A stretch of 64,000 nucleotides of DNA from Trichoplax sp. H2 (Eukaryota > Placozoa > Uniplacotomia > Trichoplacea): the NCBI GenBank assembly GCA_003344405.1, contig NOWV01000048.1, forward strand, positions 310,001 through 374,000, read 5' to 3'. The position numbers and the translations under genes are program-made. Below are positions 25,431 through 38,800 of the stretch, one piece after another; within the stretch, counting starts at the first letter, position 1, and each line of letters opens with the position of its first letter. Under the pieces are notes generated by a model that saw nothing but the letters and a program-made list of their open reading frames with translations, was not told the origin of the DNA and ran no database searches.

Positions 25431-28371
25431 AATCTTAGTGCTAAAATTGGATTGTTATTTGGCTGTAATGAATCTAAAGGTGTAAAAGAATAGGACTTGA
25501 GCAAGTCTATGTGGAATGACTGTCTGTGTAATATTGTTGTATTAGGTAGAGAAGAATATCTATCCCATAGATCGTTTTATAGACTTTTACATTATTATGA
25601 TCAGATCACTATTGGAAAAACAAAAATGGTAGAACCTTAGGGCAATAAGACATCAGAAATAGATTTATTATCTAGCTCATGATTAGTCTAAAGATGTACA
25701 GTATCTTATTATCAAGATTGTATATTAATGAATAAAATCGGATATAGATTTGAAGCAGCAGAAAGGAAAAATAAAAATAATGATGATTTTACATTACATA
25801 TAAGCGCTAGCTATGCAATCGTCTTCATCTAGAATGCCTATTGCAGTAGAAACAACTTACAGTTTGGCTCAGAATAACTGACCTAGTCTTGTCTGATGCA
25901 GTTCGGGTCAATAAGAGTTTTAATAAACCACTAGGAATTTCAATCCAGCGACAAGCTTACATCTACTAAGAGTAAAATAAAAATGATTGCATTCATTTGC
26001 TATCGACGTAATAACGTTCTACGCTAGGACAAGTATTGACGTATGCATGTATAGTAAGATTTGAGGCTATTGATTTATCATGGCTTTGTATACATACAGC
26101 ACACTACTATACTATGTCATTAGTAAGTTTAAATATTTAAAATAAGACTTCATTTATTAATTATCATTGATAAGTGTTGTTGCAGAAACGACGTCACTAA
26201 ACTAATTAGTCATTGCCAGCAACAATTCAAAGTACTGCATAGTATCATTTCTTTCCAACTCTATTGATCCATACCCTACACCAAGTCGTCTCCAAAGAAG
26301 TACAATGTAGTGATAGTAAGTTCATCAAATCATTACCTGTTCTTGCTCGCGATGAGCAACTGTGATCATGTTGTATAAACGTTGATCAATTTGGAGCCAC
26401 CATCTTGAATCGATGTCGATATTCCGGTACTGTGCATTCAATTCAATCAGCTTAGCAGAAGTTGAGTACTGTAGTAATGACAACGGAAACAAAGGGTTTG
26501 TCTCCTCACTTGTGAATGGGCAGGCCTGGGAGTTTCCAGCCCCTGGCACATGCTCACTACTTACAGTGTATTGTACTGTACACCAGCGTACCATGCGATG
26601 TACTGTGCACTCTAGCAAGACAAAGATGAGCGATTGGAAGACCTGATCAAAATCCGCCATGATGTCCGAAATCCTAGCTAAATAATTTCATATCATTCCA
26701 TCTCATACTATCATGTCAATCCCTCCAAGTTTTCCGGTGTTTACTTAACCTTAATGCAATGATATGAAGTTATTTAGTTAAGAGTTCTGACATGATCATG
26801 CATTTTGATCAGGTCTATTGTACACTTTACTGTAACTACTGTTGAGAAGAGAGAACAATTGTCATACTGAGTCCTATTGTCTGCGCTAGCCTGTGTAAAT
26901 GTTCTTAATTAAGGTCTTCCTCGAGCCGTAGTCTATCAGTTTTATAGTGCAATGTTCATTTAATGTTCTTCGTTATACCTGTCCCTCTCTCTCTTCTTTT
27001 AGTCATTTTCTTGAAGAGTTCTCCTCTTACAAGTTCCTGTTGAGTAGTCCGTATCTTGAGTACTTGCAGGGTCTGCTAAATAGCAAATTTTGCTCTTAAT
27101 AAAGGTCTTCCTCTAGCCGTGGTCTGTCAGTTATGTTCATTTAAGGTCCTTCGTTATACCTGTCCCTCTCTCTCATCTTTTAGTCATTTTCATGTAAGAC
27201 TTTTCCTCTTACAAGTCCCTGTTGAGTAGTCCGTATCTTGAGTACTTGCAGAGTCTGTTAAATAGTAAATTTTACCCCAATCCGACAGAAAAATTTGAAT
27301 TTACTATTAATAAAGTTTTGTTTCAGTGCAGTAGAGGTCTGCAATTTTTCACCACTAGGTCTGGGTGCACCATTTAGAAGCTTGTGCCACCTGCGTGAAC
27401 TGTATAATCAGTTTCATGCTAAGCGGTAAGAAATTGACAACTACTAGAACAACGACTAAGTGCGCTGGTAAGAAATTCCCAACTACCAGTACTGAGCTAT
27501 GGTAGGCTGGAATTCGAAATCACAGCGCCATATAGGTGCTATCGTTTTCAATCAATGGAGTAGTACAATAGTTAGCTTTTATTGAACTCGATTGGATACA
27601 AGCACAGAACTATCATACCAGCTCTGCTCTCGTTTATCGTTCACCACCACTACAAAAGTTTTCCATGTTTTAGACCTACATGGACATTCCGTGTACAGTG
27701 GGCCAGTCAGAAGCACCATATCACCAGAATATCATTTTCACAGTTGTGGAAATTAAATTTTATAAGTCCTTTTGTAACCTTTAATAACGTAATCTATATG
27801 TTAAATAAGCATAACATTTTTCTTTATTTGATGAATTACATCAAAAAATATCAAGCGAATATGAATGAATCAATGAGTAGAAAAGGGTGATCCAAGTAAT
27901 ACCATGTAGGCACTGTATCTCATCCTCCATATCCATAGTTGTAACAAAGAATTCAATTAATTAGAAGACGATACCAAATAAAAGCTTACTGTTCTTAAGA
28001 CGGACGATTTACATGTAACATAGTAAGGTAATAAAATTATCGAGAAGTTGACATAAGCTTTTTCTTAAAGGGATAGTAAACAGTCCATTGGTACGGGTAT
28101 ATCGGAAATCAAATTGAATGCACGCATATCAGAACTAATCATACCGTATTTACTACACGTTAGCATAATCATGAAGTTAAAGCATTGGGTGTTACAGTCG
28201 ACATATGGAAATACCGCCTAAGAAACATTTATATGGAATTGCATAGAAAAAAATGTCAATCTGCTTTCAAATTTACTTTTAAACATCATAATCAGATATT
28301 ACAATGACCACACGATAAACAACATCAACATATACAGAGAAGAGAAAACGAAATTGAGAAAATTCGTAGTA
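25431..28371. other. Intergenic region between GALNT copies D and C
   Basis: 2.9 kb with no gene I can support. It contains a short GTAC-palindrome cluster (about 26566-26612), a two-copy repeat (26904-27275) and a short duplicated word group at about 27425-27490 (ggtaagaaatt.acaacta.). Open frames at 26325-26660 (-) and 27582-27890 (+) match no family I know. Confidence 0.5.
26904..27275. repeat. Two-copy direct repeat, unit about 185 bp
   Basis: Copies at about 26904-27092 and 27093-27275 share 'aaggtcttcctc', agccgt.gtct.tcagtt, 'ttcgttatacctgtccctct', 'cttttagtcatttt', 'cctcttacaagt', 'ctgttgagtagtccgtatct' and 'tgagtacttgcag'. Identity is higher than in the other repeats of the window, so this duplication is probably more recent. 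Confidence 0.88.
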
Positions 28372-31300
28372 TTAGCCGGTTGTTGATTTTATTTTCAACC
28401 TTCTAGCCTTAACATTAGGATAGTAGGTATCAAATGACCACATCTGCGAAACCCCTCCAGAGCACGGTTTCATAACCGGTGTGTTACCCGATCCACGATC
28501 AAGGCATTTTCCTGTATTCGGATGTCGAATCTCTCCATTCTAATTTTTAAAGTATAGCAATTGAGTGAGTCAAACAGGTTTAGTTTTAAACATTTACCGT
28601 TTACATTAGTCCTAATTCTAATTCGTAATTGGCTATCTAGTTTATCTAGCTATACAGAACATTAATTTTTACACTGCCTAATGCCCTAGAAGTAAAGGCT
28701 TTGAGAATTATCCCAGCAGGCAACATCGAGTATTTAATAGTTACTTGTTACACAGAACTTTGAAAAAATCAGTTATCAATAATGATAATTACCTTTTTAT
28801 GCAACCATAACTGATTCCCACCTTGGCCATGACAATCATACAACTGTATTCTGGCACCATCTTTATTATCCGACACATCTAAGCAAAGCTCGCTAACTAC
28901 TAATTCTTCAAGGATCGAGTACGACATTTCCTTTATTGCCAAATAGAATAAGAGTTTAGTAAGCCATACAGCAAAGTTTATATCAAATTTCAAATAGAAA
29001 CGAAAGGATGGCTTTCTAATTACCATAGTCCAGCTATTTGCACAAGGGTAAATGCTCATGTAAGCGTTCGCAGTTTTACCCATAGTATCAAGGCACATGT
29101 TCGAAGCGGGATTTTTAAGCTAAAAGAGAATTCAAGGTTGATTTATTATAACCCAACTATTACAAGTTATTACAACTGTTACAAATCAATTTTGTAACCG
29201 GGGACCAAACTCTAATATAGTTCGTATGGGTCGATGTAGATCTCCAACTGACTTTTGTAGATCTATATTAGTAAAAACTAACTCTCTTCTCCTCACAGAG
29301 ATGACTACGAAATGTTTACGTGAGTATTCCTTTATTGTCCTAGGCTACAACACGCGTAGAACCGTCAATCGCTATCACTAATCCGAACTAATCAATTAAT
29401 TACAATGATCGTTCTTATATATCCTGATCACTTCAGCATGGTACAACTATTAATATTTTAGATATAGTCGGTTGCAGACCTCAATAACAACAACACGGAA
29501 AACATTAATAATATATACGAATACACGCACATGTACTGGATAAATCTTTAACTAACCTTTCCTTTGGCTATTGACGACTCATTTGGCAATACAACATCCG
29601 TGTAAATATTCTGCAGATACCATTTAAATGGCTTGCACTTTAATTTCTTCTTTAATTCCAGTCTTTCAGCAATATTGCCAAACTCTTCCTTACGTAAATG
29701 AGGTTGAACTTGATAAAAAAATTCTTTGTAGTCATCCAGCCATACTTCAGCAACACGCTGAGAATTGCGACTGAGAAAATTACCACCGAATTTATAAGGT
29801 TGATTATGACGAAATACATGACCCACCCTCGAGCAAGGAACAATTTCTAATTTTCCACCACAGAGCCAAGCCTATGGGAACCATGAAATAGCATCATGAT
29901 GTAAACGGGATGTTAGTTTTGCTGTTTATAGTTTACGCATCTTATTTTACATTCTTGATCATAAATATCGTGCCTTCGTTTCTGCATTAATAGATTATTC
30001 TAGCAGGCTAATGTAATAAATGTTTTATCAACATACATACAAGTTATAAATTAAGAGTGACGTACTTTATATCATCTACCAACAATGGCAATCTTAATCA
30101 TGTAAGTACTATCCATTAACTCAAATTGACCGAAGCAATATTAATTTCACAAATTTTTGATTTAGTAAATAGAGAATTTCAGTCATATTAGCTTACTTTA
30201 AAAGATATTTCCATATTTTCGCCTCCCCAAACATCGAACTGATCATCGTAAGTCCCGAGCCTTTTAAAAAATTTCTTACTAATGGCGAAAAGGCCTCCAG
30301 CCATGGTAGGTGACCTTTCATATAAATTAATAATAGCATATCATCAAGCATGAAAAATTTATTCCTGACTTCACGATATTTTAATCACTAACTAGACAAC
30401 AAACTTTCTTACTAAATATGGTAGGTACAAATACAGCTACAACAACATTGAATATATATATTACTTCGTTTATTTGTTCGACTAAGTTGAACGAGCTAAA
30501 ATAATGAATCTAAATAGATGCAATCGCATAACAAATTGATAATGTATTCGAAGGGTAGCTCTAGTTTTAATTGATCGTAATTGAATGCTTTGCGCTAACA
30601 TGAGCAATACATACCAAACGGGGTCAATAGGGGATTTGCGCCTTTTATGTTCTTCTGGTGGTATTAATGCCCACCTAAAGTATAACTGCCAATTAAAGAC
30701 TCCTCTCATTAAGGCGGGAGGTCCAAATTGGTATTGAAATGTCCTATCGTCGATGACATCAATTTCAGGACAAACTACTGTAGTTTCATTAAGATAAATA
30801 CGTTCCAGCAGAGGCTCTAACCAACCGGTAGTAACCTCGCAATGAGCGTCTAAAAACGTTACAACGGGTGCTGTTGCGTGGCTAAAACCTTTTCGAATAA
30901 ATCAATATCAGAAGGAGCATGCTATTGCTTTTAATTCTACCTTACAATGCTTACAATAGTTACCTAATTCATGTGCTGCATGTTAGTTTGTTTAGTTTAG
31001 CACTATGCGTATCGTAAATTTATTAAATTGGTAAGAACTAATTAGCAACTACTTGTACTACCCAATAAAACCTTTAAGATATGCCTATTCTCGCATAAAA
31101 TCTAGCTGTAGTATTTCATTTTATTAACCCAGTAAAACTTGAGTAATAATACTTATATATATAGCACATCATAATCTAAGAGATGTATTAACAGTAAGTT
31201 GATATACCATTTAATCTTGATCTTATCAAGCCTTCATGCTTTTCATTTCGGAAAATTTTTACTTTTTCTAGCTTTGATGTATATAATTCTAGTGGCATAA

Positions 31301-33212
31301 AAAGTTCGGCTGCAAAAATAAGTTAAAAGGATTATTGATTTGGAATGGCATTCTTAAACATCAATCGAGTTCCATACTCGTATACTGTCAAAAAAATTTT
31401 GATTGTAATAAAGACTATATAAAATTACGGTAAATACGATTATGAATCATAATTACCGTGCCCTATAGGATCGCTATAATCATCTTGTAAGATTATTTCG
31501 TGTAGGAGATCAGGTGGCGACCGACTGAGAATACTATGGACCGTTCTGAGTAAGGTTGACCAAGCTTCATTATGAAAAACTACCACCACGCTAGTTGTCG
31601 GTAGATGAAGAGGAAAGATTTGATCTTTGCACCTACACATGGTTTAGAAGAATAATTTCATTAAGAGCTACTACAGTATGAACTATAAACGCATAGCTCT
31701 TAAAGTTGCGCACAGTATAGCAATTGAATATTCATAACTATATACATATCTATACAATTATATACAATTCGTTTTTTTATTTCCTACACTTAAAAAATTA
31801 AATTCCACTGTCTACCGTTGATACCCATAATCATGCAAGATTAATATCTCCTAAATTATTAGCTTTAAATATTTAACAAAGAATGAAGAGTAGATTTCTA
31901 AACAACTATTACATTATTATGCGTACTATATAGATTGTTCTATTAATAAGCCTGAAATTACTTTTTATCATACTAATTCTTTCATCGGAAATAAGTCTTA
32001 TTAATATCGCATGGCGTTGATAATTTTGTAACCGATGCTATTTTTCTTAGCGGTATTTATACGGCATTGCTTAATTAACTGCCCCTTTCAATTAGATTAA
32101 TATATTGACAAACGTTCAAGCTTGTTATTAAGTATGTCTTTACAGATTAATCGAATGTCTTATAGTATACTCCAACATATCAAGTTATAACCTCCAGGAC
32201 GATTTTACTCTACATTTTAAGTATCGGGTAAAATATGATAATAGTAATTGGTGGAGCTATCTAATAATATCTATTGTTGATCAAAACTTTGCCAAAGATA
32301 TTTACAATTCTCTAAAATAGCACAAGCTATATAATTCGTAGAATCGTAGTAGTCAGTGATATTAAACCCCCGGTATATCGAAAAATTACTCATTAAAAAA
32401 GCTCAGAAATTTTACTGCAATACTCTTATGGCAAGCTATACACTATTCGAGGTTTATTTATAACCTGGAAACCTAGCAATGAACTTGAAATGACATTAAT
32501 CTAAACTAAAATCGGCTTGGCTAATCATTCTATGTGCCATTTTATCATGCTAGCCATCCTCCATAATCACTTATAATTAGCTGAAATTACTACAAGCAGA
32601 ATTCAATATTCTAACGAATATACATTGCTTTTACCTCCGTTGGAACTACAGGTTATGATTTTATGGTATATAATGGCCATCGTTATTCACAGAGAATATT
32701 TGAAATGTAGTATAGAGCTTACTTGATAAAATCTATTTTATTCTTTTATAGCTCTACTTTTTATATAATTCTACTTTAAAAGAAAATACTTACATTGGAT
32801 GACGAGGGTCAGGTAGCGTTCTATGCAATGATATTCGATCACTGATCCATTGGTTAAAATGATTTCTATTGAATAGTTGCTCGCTAGCATTTTTACTTTC
32901 TGCAGGTACGATGACAGCTGTGCCGTTTTGACCTAAACCCTTAGGATCGTAATCTTCAGGTAATGGTGGCCGGTAACCTTTTCTACCCAGTAAGTTTTGG
33001 TTTTGATCATATACTAACTCGATGGAATTTCTGTAATGCAATTTTAATTTTTGACTAAACCCTTCTCGTAATAGATCCAAACTGAGGGTATCAAATATAT
33101 CGATTTTTTCTCTACTTTGGATATAAATAATTGCAGTGATCCAAAAGAAGATGCCAAAAATTGTAAATCCTAGTAATAATCGGCCTCTTGTCTTACGACC
33201 ACACATTTTCAA
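28372..33212 (-). CDS. GALNT array copy D: polypeptide N-acetylgalactosaminyltransferase
   Basis: Nine exons: 33212-32794, 31632-31457, 31309-31208, 30888-30615, 30314-30197, 29871-29557, 29119-29024, 28930-28793, 28539-28372; 601 residues, with the shortest stem. Basic start [11 protein letters not shown], membrane segment at about 12-31. [15 protein letters not shown] (246-248), WGGEN (353-357) and PCSRVGH (metal His381) are all present; Arg in CSRVGH is a normal variant, seen in vertebrate GALNT2. Lectin repeats carry CLD, CLD and CLD. Two differences from its siblings stand out: the exon-4/5 junction encodes Trp (TG/G) where the others have Arg in [10 protein letters not shown], and GPSGLMRG reads GPPALMRG. 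The C-terminus is a few residues longer and basic. Likely active. Confidence 0.95.
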
Positions 33213-35896
33213 TTTTGGAAGCTATACAATAGTACATAAAACATTGGGATAAAAATGCATTAAATAAAGAAGCCTTTAAATCTACTTAGAATAAGAAATT
33301 CTTAAATAGACGCTTTTAAATATAAACACCTAATGTAAAAGATGTGATAGTAGATCAATACGATAATCGGTTATCCCTATTTCACCAGCGTTATTTAATC
33401 ACGGACAGTACACTAATGTAGTATAGAATTGATAAGTTGTGTTAGGAAATTACCTCTTCAGGCAACATTATTGTATAGTTCAATATGAAATACAGTAATT
33501 TCTCTGTGGTTTTAAATTTCCGTTAAAGGAAAGTAGTGAAGTGTATCCATACTGACAAGGATTCCTAGTACTGAATCCTCTTTTCAAATGATTTTAATTC
33601 ACATCTGTTGTTACTCTTTGCTCTATTGTTTATAGTACGGTAAAAATAGAACACAGATTGTGTTAATTGATTACATTTTATTGTGACATAGCAATTCAAT
33701 AACGATTTTTGTGTGAAAAAGACGTGATTATAAAGGATTAGACGGGAATATCAGATTTATATGTGCTATAGCGATAATCTTTTAATACATTTGGCCGGAA
33801 TTAAGCCATTGCACAGTTATTATCGTACAATCTTCTATCATTTTCTAGGCCATTTCCAACATCCTTCATGAACATATTGAAGATGGTACATTTTAATAAT
33901 TTTTGATTGCTGTTATTGATTATTGAAGCTTCTGTCGCTTTCGGCTATTTTCAATATCACAGTTAACTTATCAAATAATATTCTTGAAGAACTATTAGCA
34001 TCATAATACCTTTTGATTTTACGCTTATTATTATAGCTTCAATATTAAGATCGGACAATACCATAGTATAATTTTCGGCCTTCTAATAGTAGTATTGTAT
34101 TCAACTCACATCTGTTGCTTTGCAACAGGAGTTCAACCGGTTAAAATAGCATAGAAGAAATGGGTGGATTTCTATAGTAATTCTTTCTGGCTAAAGATGT
34201 TTTACTGATAACTCCTTGGGATAATGCTATTCTTGATATATTGGTTTCTATTTTCTTTTTAGTAAATAGATTATTGAATCATTCTCGTTTTGCGATAGGC
34301 GCATCTCGAAATCATTCCGAATAATCTTATTTCTGAAATGCCGCTTAGAATTTTTGTTAAATAATGATTTGAAACTGATATTAGCAACAGGACCAAATTG
34401 CTAATATTCCTTTGTCTTCCTTACTTAAATAAGATCATCTTGCATATTCTTTTACAGGAAAACACCGGACGCCCAATCTATTAGTTGATTTTTAACCATT
34501 ACAACTACTACTGGATATAGAATTAGCAAAGCGACAAACCAAATAGGGCCGTGGAGACACTAATACATAACGGTTAACAAACTATAAGATTGGGTAGCAA
34601 GTAAACTTATCTCGGTAAAAATGCTGCCATAACACATAGTAATTTACTAATATTAATTTTTTTGGGTCATTACATCAAATTATTACTAAACAATGATGGT
34701 CTCACAATAAGACTAACATAAAATGAAAGCGTTTTGCTTCATACTTTTAATATCTCTAAATGATTAGAATTACATCGGTTTGTCAAACGCTAAGAATAGA
34801 CTATCATCTTGCCTACTATGCTAACTTTACTAAGCAATGATACAAATTGTAAAGTTAGAAGTGCTATTTAATTGCATAGTAAATAAATCTTATTAGATTC
34901 ATCAGTGTATTATGTTAAAGGAAGGGGTATAGATTAATATGCTTTAATTAGAATCCTCAATTCTTTTACCTACAGAAAGCTATTATCGAACTTTATGTAA
35001 AATTTACGTCTAATTTACAGCTAAGTTTCATAGCTATTACAGCTATCAGAATAACAAATCTTGCATAAAAGTTGTACTACAGCTTTATTTCTTCGAGCAA
35101 AAAATTGAAGATTATTTATTAATTAGTTAAATGCATACTAATCTCTAATCTAATCGGATTCTTCGCCAAATTCTTCACAAAATAGCACGATTAATGATGA
35201 CCGGCAGTTATCGAATACAAAATATTATAACCGGCAAGGTATTCCTTTTATATTTTATTAACTATAAACTCTTGGTAATGTCTAATTGTCATACTTTCAA
35301 GTACTTACTATTACAAGTTTACAACGATTATCGCGACTAGGATAACGACTAAGCGGTAGAATAACTTTCTTTCTGATCTACCTGATATTGAAATGATCTA
35401 TAGCATGAAGAGAGCATTTTATTATTGATGTACTACCACTTAGTAGACTTAAAATTCTAGCTAGCCATAATCATGCTGAAAGTATTTATAAGATTAATTG
35501 GTTAAAAGAAAGACTTAATTACCTATAAATAGTTATTGTTTCTTACTAATGGTCAATAAAAGCTTACACATATGAATTTGAAAAAAAATTAACAAGGTAC
35601 TGATCATTGCTGGTACCACAATTAATTATTAATAGAATAATCAGTTGACCTAGTGTATATTTTCGACGTATATTCAATCATTTTATTCAATCCGAATTAT
35701 ATCATATTTCGATATTAAAAAGATTTTTGAGATTTTAAATTATTAATTCTATGTTTTTGTGCGTTTGGCTACATATACTTTTATAGAATGTAAATTAATT
35801 TGCTATCGATTCTGCATAATTATTGATAGCCTACAGTATCAGCAATTAACAAAGCTCTTTAGCTTTCAAGCAAAGATTGTGCATAAAGTTTATAAC
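33213..35896. other. Intergenic region between GALNT copies E and D
   Basis: 2.7 kb, strongly AT-rich, no supportable gene on either strand. A small hairpin lies at about 34111-34127 (ctgttgc, 3-base loop, gcaacag). acatctgttg also occurs at 33601, as in other gaps of the array. Confidence 0.5.
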
Positions 35897-38800
35897 TCAA
35901 TTTAGTTTCCTTGGCTTAACGTTAGGATAGTAATTGTCAAACGTCCAAATCTGTGAAGGAACATCTTTGCATGGTTGCATGACAGGGTTAATACCGGTAC
36001 CCCTATCTAAGCATAACCCACTATCTCGATGTTGTAATTTTCCATTCTAGATAAGATACGAAAATATAGCTCAAGAACGATGGAAAAGTTGAAGCTATTG
36101 TAAGCTAATACAATATATGAGATAAAAAGCAGCCGACTAATTGAGTATCGTATCCTGATTACTAGTGCTGCTAATAGTAGGGGCAAAAATTTTAATCATA
36201 TTTACCTTTTTATGAGACCAAAACTGATTTCCTCCCATCGAATGGCAATCTAGTAAAGTAATTTTCCCACCCGACTGGTGATCAGATACATCGAAGCAAA
36301 CTTCATCCATTGCCAATTCATTTAACACTGTGAGTGATATGATCTGCAAGATGTAATGGTTATCCATAAATTGATTCAATAAGCAAAAATCTAATACAAC
36401 CATAGCAAAAAAATATAGTAAATAATCTCTAAGCAGTGAAAGTAACAGACTATAATAAGTTACTTCAATAAAAATGTGTCTCTTCACGCAACTAACGAGC
36501 ACTAGTAGTGATTAAATTCTATATTTATTTATGTTACCAAATAGATATTCACAATTATTAAACTGGCAACGTATGATACAACGGTAGTTTGAAGCATGAA
36601 ATCTTTGCAAATTATAGCACACTTTTATACATTCTTTCAATGATGAAATTACCTCAATTCTATTTTACTAACTCTTATAACTAAGTGGCGAACATACAAG
36701 ATTTCCTCCATTATATTACAAGCATACTATATACAGAAATTTGAAATGTACTTTTTCACGAAAAATATGACCATATTACAAAATAATGACCGTAGAAACA
36801 TCTTGGATTGATTTAAATTTGTTTGTTGAAATCAAGTTATAAATTTATCTATTCGATTAAACATGATGCATCTATAGCAGCTAAATTAAAAAAATGGCAT
36901 GATAACTTTATTATGGTCTAAGCGATAAGTCTACGGAAAAATCAACTTACCATAGTCTTTCCTTCATGAGCACAAGGAGATAGGCCTAAGAAGGCATGTT
37001 TTGGTCTGCCTAGCGTATTTAAGCACATTTCTGATTCAGGATTTCTAACCTGTCAATTATATGGGATTTATATCAGTATGAAACATATCTGACAGTCTGA
37101 GAGATATAAATTTTTATTCGTATAAGCATAAGAAAGTAAAATCCAGAATAGAAATTTAAGTTTTTATTGTAAAATATCATACGCTAACAGCTACACTGAT
37201 ATTTTAATTTATTAGAGAGAACAATATGCAAGAGAAATGCTAACCTAGAACTAATCTACTCTTTCTAGATATGAACATAAATAGCATATGTATAATATTG
37301 TAGTATAAGCATTATTAAAATCAAATTTCTGATACCTTTCCTTTAGCAATAGCGGATTCATTTGGTAATATAACATCGGTAAAAACGTGATCTAAATACC
37401 ATTTAAAACTTTTACACTGTAATTTTTTCCGTAATTCCAATCTCTCGGTAATATTGCCGAATTGAATATTTCGCATATAAGGCTGGCGTTGATAAACAAA
37501 CTCTTTATAACCATCCATCCAGACCTCAGCTGTGCGGACGGAATTTTTATTAATAGTTAAGCCAGCATCTTTAGGAAATTTATAGGGTATGACATTTCGA
37601 AATACGTGGCCGACATGAGAACATGGCATTATTTCCAACTGGCCTCCACATTGCCATATCTACAGAAGGATACAAATTTAGCAGGTAATGTCAATAATTT
37701 ATTTATAACTCATATCCGACTAAATGAAGTACAACTATTTCTTTCTTGAAACTTAAAGCTGACCCGAAACGATAGTTCAAGATTCTCGCCTCCCCAAATA
37801 TCCATCTGGCTATCATATAAGCCAATCTCTTGGAAATACTGACGATCAATAGCAAAAAGACCACCTGCCATGGTTGGAGATCTAGCAAACAGCACATTAT
37901 AATTGTTACCTATTGCATGATTGGCTTTAATTTAGATATTAGACGGACGCTTCTCTTCTAAACTAGTTACCTATTCGTAAACTATAACTCATGTATTTTA
38001 TGATAAAATCGAGCTCAAAGCTACATAGTAGATAGAGAATGATGCACTTTAAAATAAACAATTTACCTCACGGGATCCGTGGGTGATTTACGGCGTTTTT
38101 GCTCCTGGGATGGAGTTAACCTCCATCTAAATTTCATATCCCAGTTAAAAACACCTCGAATATCACCACTTGAACCCGCTCGATATTGGAATGTCTTATC
38201 GTCGATCACATCAATTTCGGGGCAAACGACAACACTTCGATTTTGATGGACTCTATCAAGTAAAGGCTCTAGCCAGCCGATTGTAACTTCGCAATGAGCA
38301 TCAAGGAAGGTTACAATGGGTGCTGTAGCTCGAGAATATCCTATGCAAGCGTATAATTTTTAGCAATCATTAAATAACTCAAAAGCTGCAAGCTTGATAC
38401 TATGCTATCTCACATTACAAGAGTAGCAATCCTATATATTTCCTATCAATAACGCGTTAAGATTACCTATAATTCGAGAACGAATCAAGCCTTCACGCTT
38501 CGGATTTCGAACTAGAATAACTTTCTTGAGATCTGCTATATACTTTTTTAGCGGATCTTGCAAGTCCTCTAACAAGAATTCATAAATCGAAGCAACATTG
38601 AAATTTATCATTTACAGTTATTGTCAGTGCATCTATTAATTAGTATGCTAATTCAATCAATCCGCTATCTAGCCCCGATTAAAATTTTATCCTTGCAATC
38701 GCAGCTATTGAGCTGTACAATTCAATTTTATCCTAAAATCCTAGTATCTCTTCAGCTATATCTGATGCTGGTAAGCTATCAATAGATGCAATGATAGCCA

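Noticed and set aside
26325-26660. Minus-strand open frame of 111 codons beginning MADFDQ, followed by a GTAATG donor-like site
   Set aside because: Partly made of GTAC-palindrome DNA, and no partner exon or family match was found. A first exon of an unknown gene is possible but not supportable.
27582-27890. Plus-strand open frame of 102 codons
   Set aside because: No recognisable domain, no splice partners, composition like the surrounding gap.
28793-28930. Arg in PCSRVGH and other lectin-exon differences of GALNT copy D read as loss of function
   Set aside because: CSRVGH is a normal form in active vertebrate GALNT2; the metal-binding His is the one after VG and is present.
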